This document shows positions 25,301 to 40,300 of a stretch of DNA of 64,000 nucleotides, piece by piece. The number at the start of each line of letters is the position of its first letter. The first letter of the stretch is position 1. The notes below the pieces were generated by a model. It was not told the DNA's origin. It searched no databases and saw only the letters and a list, made by a program, of their open reading frames with translations. A program made the position numbers and the translations under genes. The stretch is taken from assembly GCA_031213475.1 (NCBI GenBank), contig JARUPZ010000020.1, positions 1,674,001-1,738,000 on the forward strand, in the 5' to 3' direction. Origin of the DNA: Nereocystis luetkeana. Its lineage: Eukaryota > Sar > Phaeophyceae > Laminariales > Laminariaceae.

Positions 25301-28300
25301 ACTCATCGTGGAGGCGCCGAGCTGCCCGTTAGGTTCAGAGAGCGGTTTGTTTTTCGTCGAGGTCTCGTCGAACGGATTTGATTTCGGCCCATCCCGTGGT
25401 AGCCCGCTTTACTCCTATAACACCAGCGAGCCGTTCGTGGACGTGATACATCCGGTGATTCTCAGGGAGAGCGGCGGCGTCGTGCTTTCGATTCGAGGTA
25501 CTGGATTTCCGAAGGCCTACCCTAGCTCTCTGGCATGCTTGTTTGGGGGTGATACATCGGTGCCGGCCACCAGACAGTCTCCAGAGCTGCTAACTTGCAT
25601 GGCGCCATCGCGACGGCCAGGACCGGTTGTGATTACGGTGACATTTTACGGGCAGTCGATGGCTTCCGACAAGGACTTGTCCGTGGAGTATGTACAGGCC
25701 TTGCGGATATTGTCGTCTTCGCCGATTCTTGGTCCAGCCATAGGCGGGACAGCGGTTACTGTTCTCGGTGAAGGTTTCCACGCGGAGGAAGCGTACATGT
25801 GTGCTTTCGGGCTTTCACAACCGGCAGTTGAAGCCGCGTTTATGAATTCTACTGCCGTTATGTGCCACACGCCACCGGCCGTTGGCAATCAACACGAAGG
25901 AGAAGCCGGCCTCCAAGTGTGGGCAGTACAAGACAGAGACAGCGCGTCCGACAGTAGCAACGGCTATGGGTTTTCTCCCACTGGAGAACTGACGGATATT
26001 GTCCTGTCAAGTAGAGCTGAAGGCGAGGTAGACTTCGCGTCAACGTTGCTTACTTTTCGGTATCATGACGACATCGAGATTTATCGAGTGAGCCCAGCAA
26101 ATGGCCCCTCCTCGGGAGGCACCGTTGTGCGTGTGTCAGGATCGGGTTTCCTAGACCTTCCGAAGACTGCGTGCCAGTTTGGAGTCGGGGAACGTACCCC
26201 AGCCCGAGTCATCGATGCACAGACCCTAGTGTGCGCCACTACTTCTCTGGTTTCAGCTACGGGAGTTCCAGCAGAGATTGGATATCCATCGTTGAGAAAT
26301 GTGTCTCGAGTTGAAAAAGGAGCGGCGCTGCGGGTGACAATGAACGGGATTGATTTTGCACCCACGAATACCTCTGTGTCGTTCCTGTACGATGACGACA
26401 TGGCCGTCCTTGCCCTTGTCCCGAACCACGGGCCGGCGACAGGAGGTGTACGAGTTCTCGTGCGCGGATCTGGATTCCGGCCGGATGAACGACTGGCCTG
26501 CAGGTTTGGTCTGCAAAGTGTTACCGCAGAATATATCCGGGATGACACGATTGCGTGTCTGGCACCCCCTCAAGTTCGTATGTCAAACGTTTTCGTCTCC
26601 GTGACCCTCAACGGGCAAGACTTTACCCCTGAGCAAGCGCCCACGGTGGGTAGCAGCGGCGACGACGGGTATACAGAAGGGGCAATGTTTACCTACACAG
26701 ACCGTGCGTCTGTCTTGAGTCTGCAGCCGAACAAGGGCCCGACGCGTGGGGGTACAACGGTGCGAGTGTCGGGTGCCAACTTTGTCGGCACGTCGACCAT
26801 GCTCTGCCGGTTTGGCTCGGTAGTAACTACCGCTAGGTTCGACTCGGCGGAGGTGATCACGTGCATGTCTCCGGCTGTTCCCGTTGGCACGGGCCGCGTT
26901 CATCTTGATGTGTCCGAGACAAGTACACCCCAATCGCTGCCTGAAGACGTGCAACCACTCGAATTCACCTCAGATTCAAATAACAACCCAACTGTGTGGA
27001 CCGGTAATGGGGTGGAGTTCTCGTTTATGGATGATGCAGAGGTGCTGGCAGTTTTCCCTTCCTCTGGTCCTTCCTCGGGCGGAACAAACGTCAGCCTCAC
27101 CGGGTCAGGGTTCGAGGACCTGCCCGAGTTAGGGTGCCGTTTCGGTAACACCCTGCTCGAACAAGGAGGCGTCGACGAGCTAGGAGGAGCAATAGCCGAG
27201 GTATTCAAGGATACGGCCGTGGATATCCCAGCATTATTTGTATCTCCAACAGAGGTGATCTGTTCTTCGCCTCAGCAATTACCTGAATGGAGCACAGGCG
27301 AAGCACCTTCAACCATGGGCACGGTTCGGATAGCTGTTACGTTGAATGGACAAGATTACGGACTGAAGATGGCGCAATTCACGTACTACCCCACGCCGCA
27401 GGTGAAGGGGATTGGTGTGTGCGCGATGTAGATGCAACGTTGTGTACGACAACCAGCGTACCGTATGGTCCACTGCCTTGTTTCAGTTGGTTTGCGCATG
27501 GCGAGTTGTGTACCAGGTAGCTGATTGTTTTATTAGTGTACGTAGTTTTTTTGTTTTTTTCCTCTCACATTACTTCATCGCTATATATCGAGCTCGTGGT
27601 CACAGGACAGGCCTCAATAACTCCACGCAGGTGGTTGAATGCGACTACTGGTGAGCAAACAGCGAGTGCCATATTCAAAAGCGTGCGTGCGAGCAACGAT
27701 TGTTGCCCCTCCGACCCTCGCAAGTGATACTTCTTCACTACTGACGCTGAAAGTACACTACGTACCAGGTACTGATAGAGGTTTGCCACCGTATTGTGGC
27801 AAACTGGCAGACGAGTATGTGTTGATTTGATGAGCAACTAACGCACTCCTACTCACACACTCTTATGATAATACAACTAAAAACCGATACCACTTAAGCT
27901 ATCCCTTATTTCGTTTTCAACCCAGGTTCACTTTGTCACTCCTGATCGGGGGCCAACCACCGGAGGGACCGTGCTTACTGTTTCTGGGGCCAATTTCACC
28001 TCCGCTGGCGCCTATCCCGGTATCACTGATGGGGATCTCCTGTGCCGGTTTGGGGGATTCGGAGGAGAAACCGTCAAAGCGTCACCGGTTTGGGGTAGCG
28101 ACGCTGTGCAGTGTACAGCGCCGCCCAATCCTCGGCATGATAAAGGCAGCGAGGTGAGTCGACGAGGTTAAAGAAAGGACTGACGATCGGGTGAATACTA
28201 GAAAACTTCAACAGGAAGACAGGGGAGTACTTGCTGAGTATTGTGTACGACGTAAATAAACAGTGTGAAAGAGCAGCCATTCCGTGCGAATAGTTGGGAT

Positions 28301-31300
28301 CAGGACGTTTGTGTGAACGGTCATTCTCGTTCGCAAACTACGCTCTCGTTTACTTGCGATTATCCAACCTTCGCAGTTTCTTCATGGGCGGGGCTCTGCG
28401 GCAGTCTGTTCTGTAAATCGCGCGTCTTTAGATACATGGATGCCGATATAAAATGTACATCTCAACGTATCATAACTCAGTGCCTCCTTTTCTGACATGA
28501 TCCACTGTTACTCGTTGCGGTGCGAACGGTCCAAACTATGTTTCCGTACGTGAGTACGCTTTCTTTTTAGATCTCTCCGGCATGTTCTGCGTCGAACGGT
28601 TTCAAGCAGGTCCAAAGAGTATCCGTGTCTAGTCCGAATCGTGGTGGAGAGGTTCAGATCGTCGAAGCGCTTTCCCTTCCCGAAGGGGATCCCGTATATG
28701 AAGTCTCGGTACGGGGATGGGGTTGGCAGAAAGAGAGGCAACAGATTAGAGCCGGCGCGGCGCCGGCTTCGAACGAGACCGAAGTTCAGGTGAGTGCTGG
28801 CTTGTGAATAGGTGGTATGCCTTGCATCTGATAACTAGATCGAGGCATAGTGGGGCCCAGCAGGGGGTGTTCGGAAAACAGCGCTTACCGTAGTGTAATT
28901 TTGCTGAAGGGGGCGCGTAGGCTATGTCCGACCGCGATATACCTTTGGTTGGAATGTTATCCAGCCTACGATAGGATTTCGCTTTCACACACACGCGTGC
29001 AGTGTGCACAACCTTGTACCGTCAGCTTCGTGTTTTATAATTCAGGAGGAATATCGAGCTCCATGTTGAGGGTTAAATACTTTTTGCAGGGGGGAATGGT
29101 GCCTATCATCGAGAGGTATCGGTTTGAACGCACGATAACGTAGTGCCGCGCACTTAAACTACGCCCTTGTTTACCCTTCACAACTCTCAGGTGATCTACA
29201 CCTTGCTGGACCTGGCGCGCGAGGTGCAGCGAATAACTGTAGATGCATCAGCAAACGTTAGCGAGGTAAGTACTGTCACGTAGCTTGCCCACAGCAGTTC
29301 ACGATTTTCTGGACTTAGCCATACCTTTGGTCGGGTATGTCAGGTATTTGTACGTGGCTGTAGGCGAGTTGTAGACCCAACACGCCAGTGTAACTGCATC
29401 GATCGTCGGTTTTGATTCCTTCTCGGTGATACTCGGCGTTCTTTCAGGTTCAGCAGATAACGGTGGCGTCTTTGGATGCCTCTTCGCTGACGGGATCATT
29501 TGCTCTTCGACATGGGTATTACGTCTCGCCCTCAGTACCTTTCAATGCTACTGCTAATGAGGTGAGGTACTTGTTACACTTCCCCAAGAAATTGCTGTCG
29601 TCGCTCTCTTCATCTCCTCAGCAGCACTTACCAATCTGCGAGCCGCCTGGGCAAGGCCCATTGTTGTGAGATATTCCTGAACGCGTTTTGCATCAGCGGA
29701 ACGGTTTGTCATCAGCAGAAACCACTGACTTCGAAAAATTGCCTAGCTACCAAAGTTGGTCATCCGATGTGTCCGAACAGCGTTTGAAGACAACTTTCAT
29801 GGACATATCGGGTACGAAACGTCGCGCCTCGTAAATTTAACGACTACCAGATTCACGGCTTCCGTACGCGACAAAGCATGGGGTGACGGGTGTAAAACTG
29901 ATGTTTCGGCGTTTTTTTGGAAGGATAATGTCAAGGACGCACCTCTGTCAAGGTGTCTGTTTCAAGTCGACCACGGGCAAAGGTAATGCAGTCTCGGTAC
30001 CACTCGTACTACAGTGGAATTGATACCCACCTAACCTCGTACCTGGTAACGTTTACCATTGGGCTGTGGCAGGCCGATACAATGCACAGTCTCTTGAAAT
30101 TCTAAGCCCTGGTGAGCGGATGGCCAATTTTAACAAATAAATTAACAATGGAGAGCACACCCACACACCCTCGCCTCCACTCCAAAATGTTGTGACAATT
30201 CTTAGCTTGAAGAAGCACTGGCAGGCATTCCAAGCTTAGGAGGCGGTATCGTGGTTCGTGAGGACTTTTACGACCCTATTTCGGGTCTAGACGGGACACA
30301 ATACAATGTCACCCTGAGCTATGCCATCGGCGACCTGGCTGCGATCACTGTGATCACCTCAGGGCTATCAGGCATTGGTCTCAACGCCACCGTATCAGAG
30401 GTAACGTATAGCGAGGACGACGCAGTTGCTAACGACAGTAGTCGCAGTTCTCAATAGATTTCAAGAACACGATGCGGGAAACCCACACGTATATTCCGTA
30501 TTCCAGGCATATAGCAACGTTAGCTATCACGCATGCCTCAGGACTATATCGTAGATGACACATACTCGCGGTGAATGAATGCTAGGAAGTTACCGAGCGC
30601 AGCGGTGAGCGCCGGCCCCTGCGTTCCCCGGCGGGGAATATTCTGCTGTGCATAATAGTTCAACGATATTACCACCCCACGCCTGATTGCATAATCAGTT
30701 ACGCACGGTGACAAATCTGAGCGAGGCTAAACGATGCACTAATCGGCTCACGCGCTTCTACACCCCGATACGTCGAACAGATTGTTACGGGACGACCCTG
30801 TGAAGTGCAAGAAGTGTCCACAAGAGGCGTGGTGGGAGGGACGTTCACACTAACGTACGGGGGGGAAACAACGCCAGGAATCCCGTGGAACTCCACCTCG
30901 GACACACTCCAGGCTGCGTTAGAGGTGGGAGGAGAAGGCTGAACTACTGTAGGAGCAGGGTGTGTGACAGAGTTTTGTGTCACCTTTAAAATAGATTCTC
31001 GCTATTACAGAAGAGAACGTGCTATCTGCTTGGGGAAGCATACCTTTGGCGGTAGTTGTTCCCTCCAATACTTGTGAACCTCTCACGGTGAGCGTTGTGA
31101 GTATTAGGGGGCAGCCCAAACACGTTCGGTTCAAAGGCTGGTTCGAGCCTGGGTAAGCTGTACCAGTATACGTCCGCCAGCGCGATACATACACCGGGTG
31201 TTGAATAGGTCGGTCGCATGCGCAGCACACCACTCGTAAAAATACCCGGTTCGGAACACCGGGTTACATTCACGTGACCTCTACACCACACTTCGACGCC

Positions 31301-34300
31301 ATTTCTTATGCACTCAAACTGACGTCTGTGATGGTCGAGGGCTAAACGGCATACCCTCTCGTTCGATTTAGTGTTGCGTTTTACTCTCCTCGGAGGGTTT
31401 TCGTATAGAAAGCACACCCACATCTTGCACACTGCAGAAGCCATCGAACGCAGCCTCGGCGAAGAATGCTCAACGCGAAAAAGCGTTGTCGGAAGCAAGT
31501 CGACGAGTGGAGGGAATGCTGGACACGAATCAAAGCTATGCAACACCCACAGGATCTTAGCTATTTGCCCAAGATTAGTCTACATTTCGGACTGCACGTT
31601 GAAAAACGGGTAAAAACAGATGTTTGGCTCTAGCTATGCGCCCGTAGTTGTTTTGACCAATGTAGTTCTTGAGGATACAGGAGAATGATGGCCTCTGGTA
31701 GGACGTGACATATCAATGGAATATACATAGCTGTGCTTCTCTAACGCTTCGTCATTCAACCTTCCCGACCTCTACAAACGTCCGCCGGGAATTCCTTTCT
31801 TTCAGAGCCTTGACTCGGTAGGTCACTTGATGGTCAACTTGACCGATCCGAACTCATATCCTTTGGGTGGACGCACATGGGCCGTCGCGTTTATTGGGAC
31901 CGCTGGTGACCTTCCCCTTCTAGAAGTCAACGGCGAAGAGCTCCTTCCTGAGCCGTCCCCTGAATCGCGCACGCTCAGCAACGGCTATGTCAATGACACC
32001 GAGGAAAAAACGATGGCATACTGGCCGGCCGACGCTGCGGCAATCACTGTGTGGGAGGCGCAGCGAGGTGAATCGGCAGCGGAAGCGCAAACCAAGGGTG
32101 GCGGTCGGGCCTCGGGCACTGTGGAGGTCACGTTTGATGTCGATGGCGAGGGGTTAGTGTTCCAGACTGCTACCGTCAGTGTCAACTCTAGCGCGTCCGA
32201 GGTACAGGAAGCATTGCGTGCGCTCGGAGGTCTGCTTCAGGACGTTCATGTGTCTACGGGCAACGGCGTGTACCGGGCAAGGAATGGAGGTGAGGGTTTA
32301 TGGGCCGACGCCGCAAGGGTTCGAACATGATCAGGATATCCCAAGCTGGAAGGTGTGCCACGTCATCTAATGTCAGAATACGTGTGGTTAAGCCAACAAT
32401 GTTGGAGTGCCTTCAGCAGAACGATCGGGCGCTCTTGACCCACTTGTTTTCGTCGCTCTATCACCGAGCTAGCTCGAGGATGTAGGTGCTGAGGGGTTTA
32501 GCCAGCATCAGCACTCGATTATTTTGTGACTCGCCCGTTCACTTGCTTCCCACTTTCGCTCCCCGACGTGACTTTGCAGGTAGCACATGGTTAGTTACCT
32601 TCCCCGAGGGTCAGAATCACGAGCCGTTCGAAGTTACCACGGCGGGCATGGGAGGGACTTCTCCCTTCGCTCTGGTAGAGGAAGTAAGTTACGCAAGAGC
32701 ATGCAGATGTGAATACTGCTGTACACTTGAGTACTATGGTGGATAGCACCGACTTAGAATGCTGGGTAACTGATATGTTGTGCTGACCGGTATCACCGGC
32801 TAAAGTTGGGCAATCTAGCGTCGAGTGCACACCTCAACAGGAGCAGCACCCTATCTCGTTCTCTATTCGTAACCACTGCAGCCTTGAGGTTTGTATTGTT
32901 GGGCACCGAAGCTAACGATAGTACACGGAGAGCACACAAGCTGGGTTTTTCCCCGTGTTCCCAAATCTGTTCCGAGCGGTATGGCTTGAATAGCCGGATG
33001 TTCGTTTCGCCACATAACTTGTCGTACCCAGTATGGCATTTGTTGGTCTGTCGGTGAGGTGCACGCCGCATATTCTCGTCTGACAGCAGCACTATTACAG
33101 AACTCTAGTATAGTGCGCCTGTCCAGCTCCTACCTTTTCTGCGACGTTATCGCAACATCCTCAGGTGGTCACAGGCACGCAGCTCGAAGTGCAAGTGATC
33201 GAGACTCTGGGGACTCCCACGGGGTCTTTCTTCCTCGGCTTTGTCCAAGGTCAGGACAAGGGGTCAGGGATAATTTTACTTGGAAACAAGAAGCACCGAC
33301 GAAAAAAACAAACCAACAACACAATACATTCGGGCGTAGATCTTAGTCTTGAAGATATATCATATGCAGTCGTCTCTGTAGTACAGCATACTCATCAGGC
33401 GTTAAGAGCGACCCCTTCATAATAACGTGCGTTCTCCCAGAAAATCCGCTGCAGTATTTACCCTGATCAGTTGGGGGGGGGGGGGTTAGGATGCTTGCGT
33501 CGTCGTATCTATGTAGAAAAATTGTATGCTTACCCTTCCCTACGATTGGGCTTCGTATCTTTCGTGCGATCGACGCAGAGGAAACTGACGACCTGGCATT
33601 TGATGCCTCTGCCTCCGACGTCAAGAGTGCGCTCGAGACTCTCACCAACGTCGGGACCGTCAACGTTACTCGGGACGACCTCGGCAACGACCTCTACGCT
33701 TGGTCCATCACCTTCACTGAACCGACCACCTCTGCGTACGTCGCCAACGCTGACATTATCGAAGATGGTGACGGGAATGTCACATCCACGGGGCTCTCAT
33801 TCCCTTTGCTTTATGTGGGAGGCGCGGAAAGCGACGTGGGGCTCGGTCTCGAGACTCTGGGAACAGGAGGAGGAATTAACGTGACTAGGGTCAAGCGGGG
33901 AACGTTGGGACCGTTGTCTGGGCAGGTAACGCGTAGATCAACGTAGAACGGACGACTCACAGCCTCTATCTATTTTGTTTTGGGTCTGAGTCGTACGCAG
34001 GACTCTGTTGCGTTTAACGCAACGTGAATCCTTCGCAAAATTCGTGCCAACACTTTGGAAAGTAGCACAGCATTCCTATAGCACAGTCAAATGCCGCAGG
34101 TCTTTGTATGATCACACCCAGATCACCCCGAACTTGACGCACCAATAAAACAAACGTTTCTCGCCCAGTCATGTTGTCACCCCGAAAATATCGCATTTTC
34201 GCTCAAAACCCCTCGCCGGTTGTCTTCCATCAGGTTATCCTGTCCTTTGAGAACACGTCTTCTACAGTGATGTCGGCCACACTGGCCCTTGCGCACGACG

Positions 34301-37300
34301 TATCTGCGGATGAAATGAAGGAGGCCATATCTTCTCTCGCGGACGAATCATTGGATGGTTTTGTGGGGGACTTACACGTTTCAAGAGAGTCAAACGGGGC
34401 GGAGGGTTTACAGTCATACAGGTGGGAAATCCGCGACAAGTTTGTTTTACCAACACGTGACTCGCGCTTTACCGACAGGTAACTTCGTTCTTGTTTCTGC
34501 TCTGCGTTGGCCCCGTTGAACCGTAACGTACCGGATGGGGGGGGCTTTCAGGTACCTAGTGTGCTATTTCAACACCGACACTATTTTCAGCAGATTTGTT
34601 TTGGATCCCTGACAACAGCTTCCACCTTTGAGAACAACATCTCGATATCCTCGCATGCGCTTCCTCACTCAGTCGTAACCCTCCCGTTCCCGCGCGACCC
34701 GTGCATGATATTGTTTGCTTTATTTGAATAGATGGGCTGTCACCTTCCTGGATCTTGCGGGCAACCTGCCTAAACTCTCTATTAACGCAACATCGATGGG
34801 GGAGGAATCTTCCCTCGTGAACGTCCCTGGCGCTGTCGGAGTGGTGTCGCTGGGAGCGCAGACCATTCGAGAAGCCTCCGCACGGTGCTGCATCGGAGGC
34901 AACTTCTCGTTGACGTTTGACAGTGTATTTGTGTCTGATATCAATCTAGACGACAACGGAACGAGGCACGGTGACGATCTGCATGAGGCTCTTGAAGATG
35001 TGGTAACGCCAGGTAATATCTGGAAACGGCGAGACTGAAGGGTGCAAAGCGATGCATATCGCCACTACAGTTTCTTCCAGTTGTATATTATTTGTTAGAT
35101 ATCGGTTCCAGCCCTCAACTTGATGTCCAGATAAACCCTAGTTGGTGCGCACCATAGTGTCTCCTCTCCGGTTCCTGGCCTGCAACTGTGCGTTCGCGTT
35201 TTTTTTGTTCTGCTGGCTCTGTTTCATACTTATCTTCTGCTCGTCATTATTGCGTTGCGTTTGTCAGAGCAATGGGGCTCAATAACGGTCGACCATAAAG
35301 AACTTCTCGACGGGGGATATCTCTGGAGCGTACGGTTTGATGACTACTCTATGGTCGCACGAGTCGGCGGCGCACCACTGATTGAAGTTTCTCGTGATGC
35401 GACAACCAACGGAGCGGTCTCGATCGATCGAGTCGCGGAAGCGGCTAGTCCGGTGGTGCATCGCATCCTACTCACAGCTGAATCTACTTTGGATTCAACG
35501 GGCTCGTTCGAGCTGTCGCTGGAAGGCGTCGTGACCCGTTCTATTTCCGTGGGCGTATCAGCGTACCAGTTGCAGAATGTGAGTGTGCTGCCCGCATGAT
35601 TAGGCTTAAATCCGTTGTGCCTATTCTCAAATTGAAAATCACGATGGAAAAACAGAGGCTGCCAATCACTCGATTTTTGTGTACTCCCGCTCGATAGCTT
35701 ACACCTGTATTTGCTTACATTGGCGGCTTGTCGGAAAACTCGAAAGCCAAAGAAAGTGGAAAACTAAACCCGGTCTATCGATTGTGCACCTGGTCGTACG
35801 TCCGGCCGCACAACAGTCGCGTGCTGCAATAGGGGTATGCAGCATCTAATGTTTTTGAGCCTACTCACTTGAGGAGCTTCACACATACCTCACGTGCAGC
35901 CCTGATTTCGAGAACACACGCAGGCTTAGCCTGATGAACAATCTCAGGCCTACCGAATATGGTCTGTGCAACACACAATTGGTATACCGGGTATGTAGCT
36001 GCCCAGTTAAGGAGCTTCGTCACACAGAAATATCTCAGCCAAAACGTGCTAGCTCTATCGTATCACGCGCGAAAATATATTTTAGCAGTAACTACCGTGG
36101 TTTATATTTTTAGGGTTGTTAAACATGTTTCCACCCACCCGGAGCACCAGAACGCCTCCAGCGTAGTTACAGTAGTAGCATCCGAAGTAGAGGGAGGCAA
36201 GAGTGACTGACTGGAGAAATTCTGGAAATACAATTGTGTCCAATCGTCTCGAACGGTTTCACATACTTTGTGCCAATCGGGAGGCTCAAGCGGCACTGGT
36301 TGCCCGCGTTTGTGGCTGCTCGAGTCTCACGATACCTAGAGTCAAGCGAGCATATCATTTACCGCTGGTTGTGCTGTGTCGATATGAACTATGAGTATAA
36401 CAAGCCATGTTTCTGAAGTGTCAGTCTAATCCTCGGAGTATACTGGAACAGGTGCCTGTTAGAGGGGAACCAAGGGAGGGAAACGTGACGTGTATCGCAG
36501 ATTATGTCGAGGGTTAGTTCCGGTCAATTCGGCAAGCTTTTCAACTGTAGAAAAACTTGCAGGCATTTACGGCGCAGTGTTGATTTCGCGCTGATCTACA
36601 CACCTCACATTCGACGGTAAGCACGTCCTGCATTCCAACGCCTGCCTCCAACACTGCAGGTCCTTCGCGCAGATTTTTCCTCTCTCGGTGTCCAGCCAAC
36701 CGTCGCATCCGTCGGTGCAGCTGAACTTCGCCTTGCTGGAGACCACCTCGCATGGGATATTTCTTGGGTGTCCATCGCTGGAAATACGATGGAGAGCGCC
36801 AACTTCTCTTGCACCGGAAGCAACATTACCGCCGCTTACACGGGGGAGGGGACTTGCGCAACATCCATCATCGCGGCGTCAGCTGGTGGCTCTCCAGTTA
36901 CGGGCGCGTTCACGCTTACGACTGTATCCAACTCAAATTTGAGCAACACATACGCTTATCGGGAGACATCAGAAACGACTGCCTCCCTCGCATTTAATGC
37001 AACAGCGTCCCAAGTCCGGGCGGCGCTCGAAGCCTTGGGCGGCGTTGCTACCGCTAACGTGGAACTCCTGGAGTCGTTACCGGGGAGTCGAGGCGGGGGG
37101 AGTACCTATCTCGTCACATTCCCTGGCGCGTCAGGGGCTACATCTCCCTTGGGTGGCCTCTCTTTGACAGCTTCATCGGTTGACCTTAACGGGACTAGAG
37201 TGGGCGCGACGGTGCGTGAGGTATACCCAGGTTCGCGGTGGGGCGGCGAGTTCGCTCTATCGGTTGGTGGGCAGCAGGGGTCGTCACTGCCGTTCGATGC

Positions 37301-40300
37301 GCGCGCAGAAGAAGTGCGGGAGACCATCAGTACTCTGATATCTTCCGTCGGTGGAGAGGCAGGGGTCGTTACGGTGCAGAGAGAGGAGAGCGAAGCAGGG
37401 TTTCGTTGGGCGGTGACATTTTCTGGAGGCGACGTGGGTGGGAACGTTGATCTCATGGAGGTGAGGGCATAGGGGTTGAGCGGCGGGTTTAATGTGCTTT
37501 CACGGGAATACGTTACTATGCCCAGTGAACCTTGCGAATTCGAGATTGATCGTAAGAAAGGAGCGCACACATAGTGTTATTTAGCGTTGAAGTAGTTGCG
37601 GTGCCGCATTTGCGAACAGATAGGATATGTGGAGATTTCAATCTACGCCATCGGCAAATACTGTCCCACCACACAGCTTCTATTGTGTGAAAACATGGCC
37701 CATGAAAATACGAGGAATCCACCGGTACCTCTTTGTCCGATATGTTGCAGGTGGCATGGTCAGCACTTCATGGGACCGATGGCAGGACACAAGTTTATCG
37801 CTATACAGACGCTGCAGACTCTCCCGGAGGGACCTTTACCCTGGCGTTCGACGGCAGTACCAGCCCACCAATTTCTTGGAATGCGAGCGCTGCAGCCGTC
37901 GAAGCGGCATTGGAGTCTCTACCACAAGTGGGAGATGTCTCGGTTCTCGGACCTACGGGTGTTTTCTCTGGTGATACGTCCTCTGCAGTGGCAACCTGGC
38001 TCGTGGAGTTCACCACCTTGGGTACGCCTAGCAACATTGGAGATCTTCTATTGCTCGAAGCTGACGGGTCATTTTTAACGGGTACCGCGGTAAGCGTTGG
38101 CGTGGAGGAGGTGAGCGCTGGCTGTTGCGCCATCGATGTAAGCGCCAACGGTGGTGTAGACTACACAACGAGTGCATCCGACAGCGGGAGGAGCAGCGTC
38201 TTCCGCTATCAGGACAGAGCTGCAGTGAGTGCGGTTTTACCAAATGCAGGCCCCATATCGGGTGGAACTCAGGTCGTCGTGTCGGGTACCGGTTTTGATT
38301 TGCCCTCCGAAGCAACGTCTAGAGCGAACATTGACTTCGTTTGCGTTTTTGGCGGCCATCTTGAGTCACGTGCAGTGAAGGTTAACTCCACGGCCGCGAC
38401 GTGCACATCGCCGGCAGTGCCGCGCCGAGGACAGGGCGCAGTGTCCGTTGCTCTTCGCTGGCCGGGCTCAGTTGAACTGTCGGTGACCAACGCGGTGTTC
38501 ACATATTTCGAAGATGTTACGCTTGAGGACCTTGTTCCTCGTCGCGGGTCCAACGCTGGAGGCCATTCGATAGTAGTATCTATCGGTCGAGGCTCATTTA
38601 AGTCACAGGGAATTAATCCAACGTGTGCCATCGAGGTCCGACTCCCCAGTAACATGACCAGCGGCTACACGGCACACGACTTTTCCATTCCATCCTCGTC
38701 GCTTTCGAGTGCATTGGAATGGATGTCTATAGTGGAGGCAACGGGGAAACGCGTCTGGAACAAAGAGGTGTACATCTGTGACATCCCGGGTCTCGACGAG
38801 ATCATCGCGGGAGTCAAAATCGATGAGTGGCGATATAAAGATTGGGGTGCCATTGCCCTCATCCGACTGTCGGGAAACGGGGGAATTGACATCACGGCGC
38901 CGTTAACTTTTATGTATACTCCAATACCGACTGTGCTCGCCATTGAGCCAGGGCTGGGCGTGGATGGTGGTGGAACCTCGGTCATCGTGCACGGGTCACG
39001 ATTTCAGCCACCGCACGGTGGCTACGACACGTCCGAATTACTGTGCCGGTTTGGGGACATGCCGCCTATGCCTGCTCGATATATATCGGATAGTGCCTTG
39101 GCATGCACGTCGCCTCCCCATACCAACGCGCCAGCGATAATGTCCGTCGCGGTAGAGAGCTCTTTCGTTTTCCATGAAACACAGGAGGTGCTTCTCAGGA
39201 TGCCTTCGCCGATGGGGATGCCGCTGAATGATACGACATCTTCGCCCTTGTCAGTGACGGGGACTTGGACTCTCTCGCTCGAGGAATTTGAAACCTACCC
39301 TATGGGGGCAAACGTCACCGCCGAGGATATGTCCACTGCTTTGTCGGCGCTGCCAAACATCGGCAATGCCACCGTCATCGCGAACAATCGCTCATATTCT
39401 GACCCATACGCCGGGCTCTCATGGTCAGAGACGACGTTCCAAGTGCATTTCAGTGCTAGGAGCGGGGACGTTCCGATGCTATCAAGCAATCTGGCGCTGC
39501 TGGAGTTGAGTTATTCGGGCAAAACAGCAGTGGATAAATCAGACGAAGGCGTAATAGGTGTACCGGTGCTTGCACCTGAAGTGCTGGTTCGCGTACTGGA
39601 GGAAGGACACAGGGGAAATGGGAGCGTTCGCGAGGTGCAGGTGCTAAAAACAAACAGATCAGGACTGTCGTCGGAGGTTCAGGCGGTGACGGTCGCGATG
39701 GCTATGTCGCCAACTGCAGAGGTCAGAACTATCATTGCATATTCTCGGAAGAGCCAGTTTTATTAAATGTTTGATTCCTTACGTTGTAGCTTGGATTGCA
39801 CCTTGCCCTGGTAATAGCACAAGAAATGCGTTTCGAGAGAACGATTCCACCGTCTTCCCAGTTTTTATGCAGGCGTTGTGTTTTTCCGCACCTTTTTCTT
39901 CGGCGAAAGGTCGTCCGTTCTTACACATTTTCGATCACATGCATTACAAAAATGGTTTCCCCTTCCATCGGCAGGTTCAAATCGTGACCTTATCGGCCGA
40001 CGCAGCCCTCTCGGGGGAGTTTACCGTCACCTACCCGGGGATTGGCTCTACCGAACCCCTCGCACACGACGCCTCGTCGGAAGTGTTCACGTCCGCCATT
40101 CGGGCGCTGGGTTCCGACATCGGGAGGGAAGTCACCATATCCCGTTCCCGTACTGGAGTTCGCGGGTACGCCTGGACCGTAATGTTCGATGATCTCGAGG
40201 CTGGGAATCGCCCCCAACTAGTTGCCACTGCTAACAGCTCCTTAGAAACCCGCGCTAGCGATGGCGTGTTCCTCTTGGACGTAGAGACTGTGACGGACGG

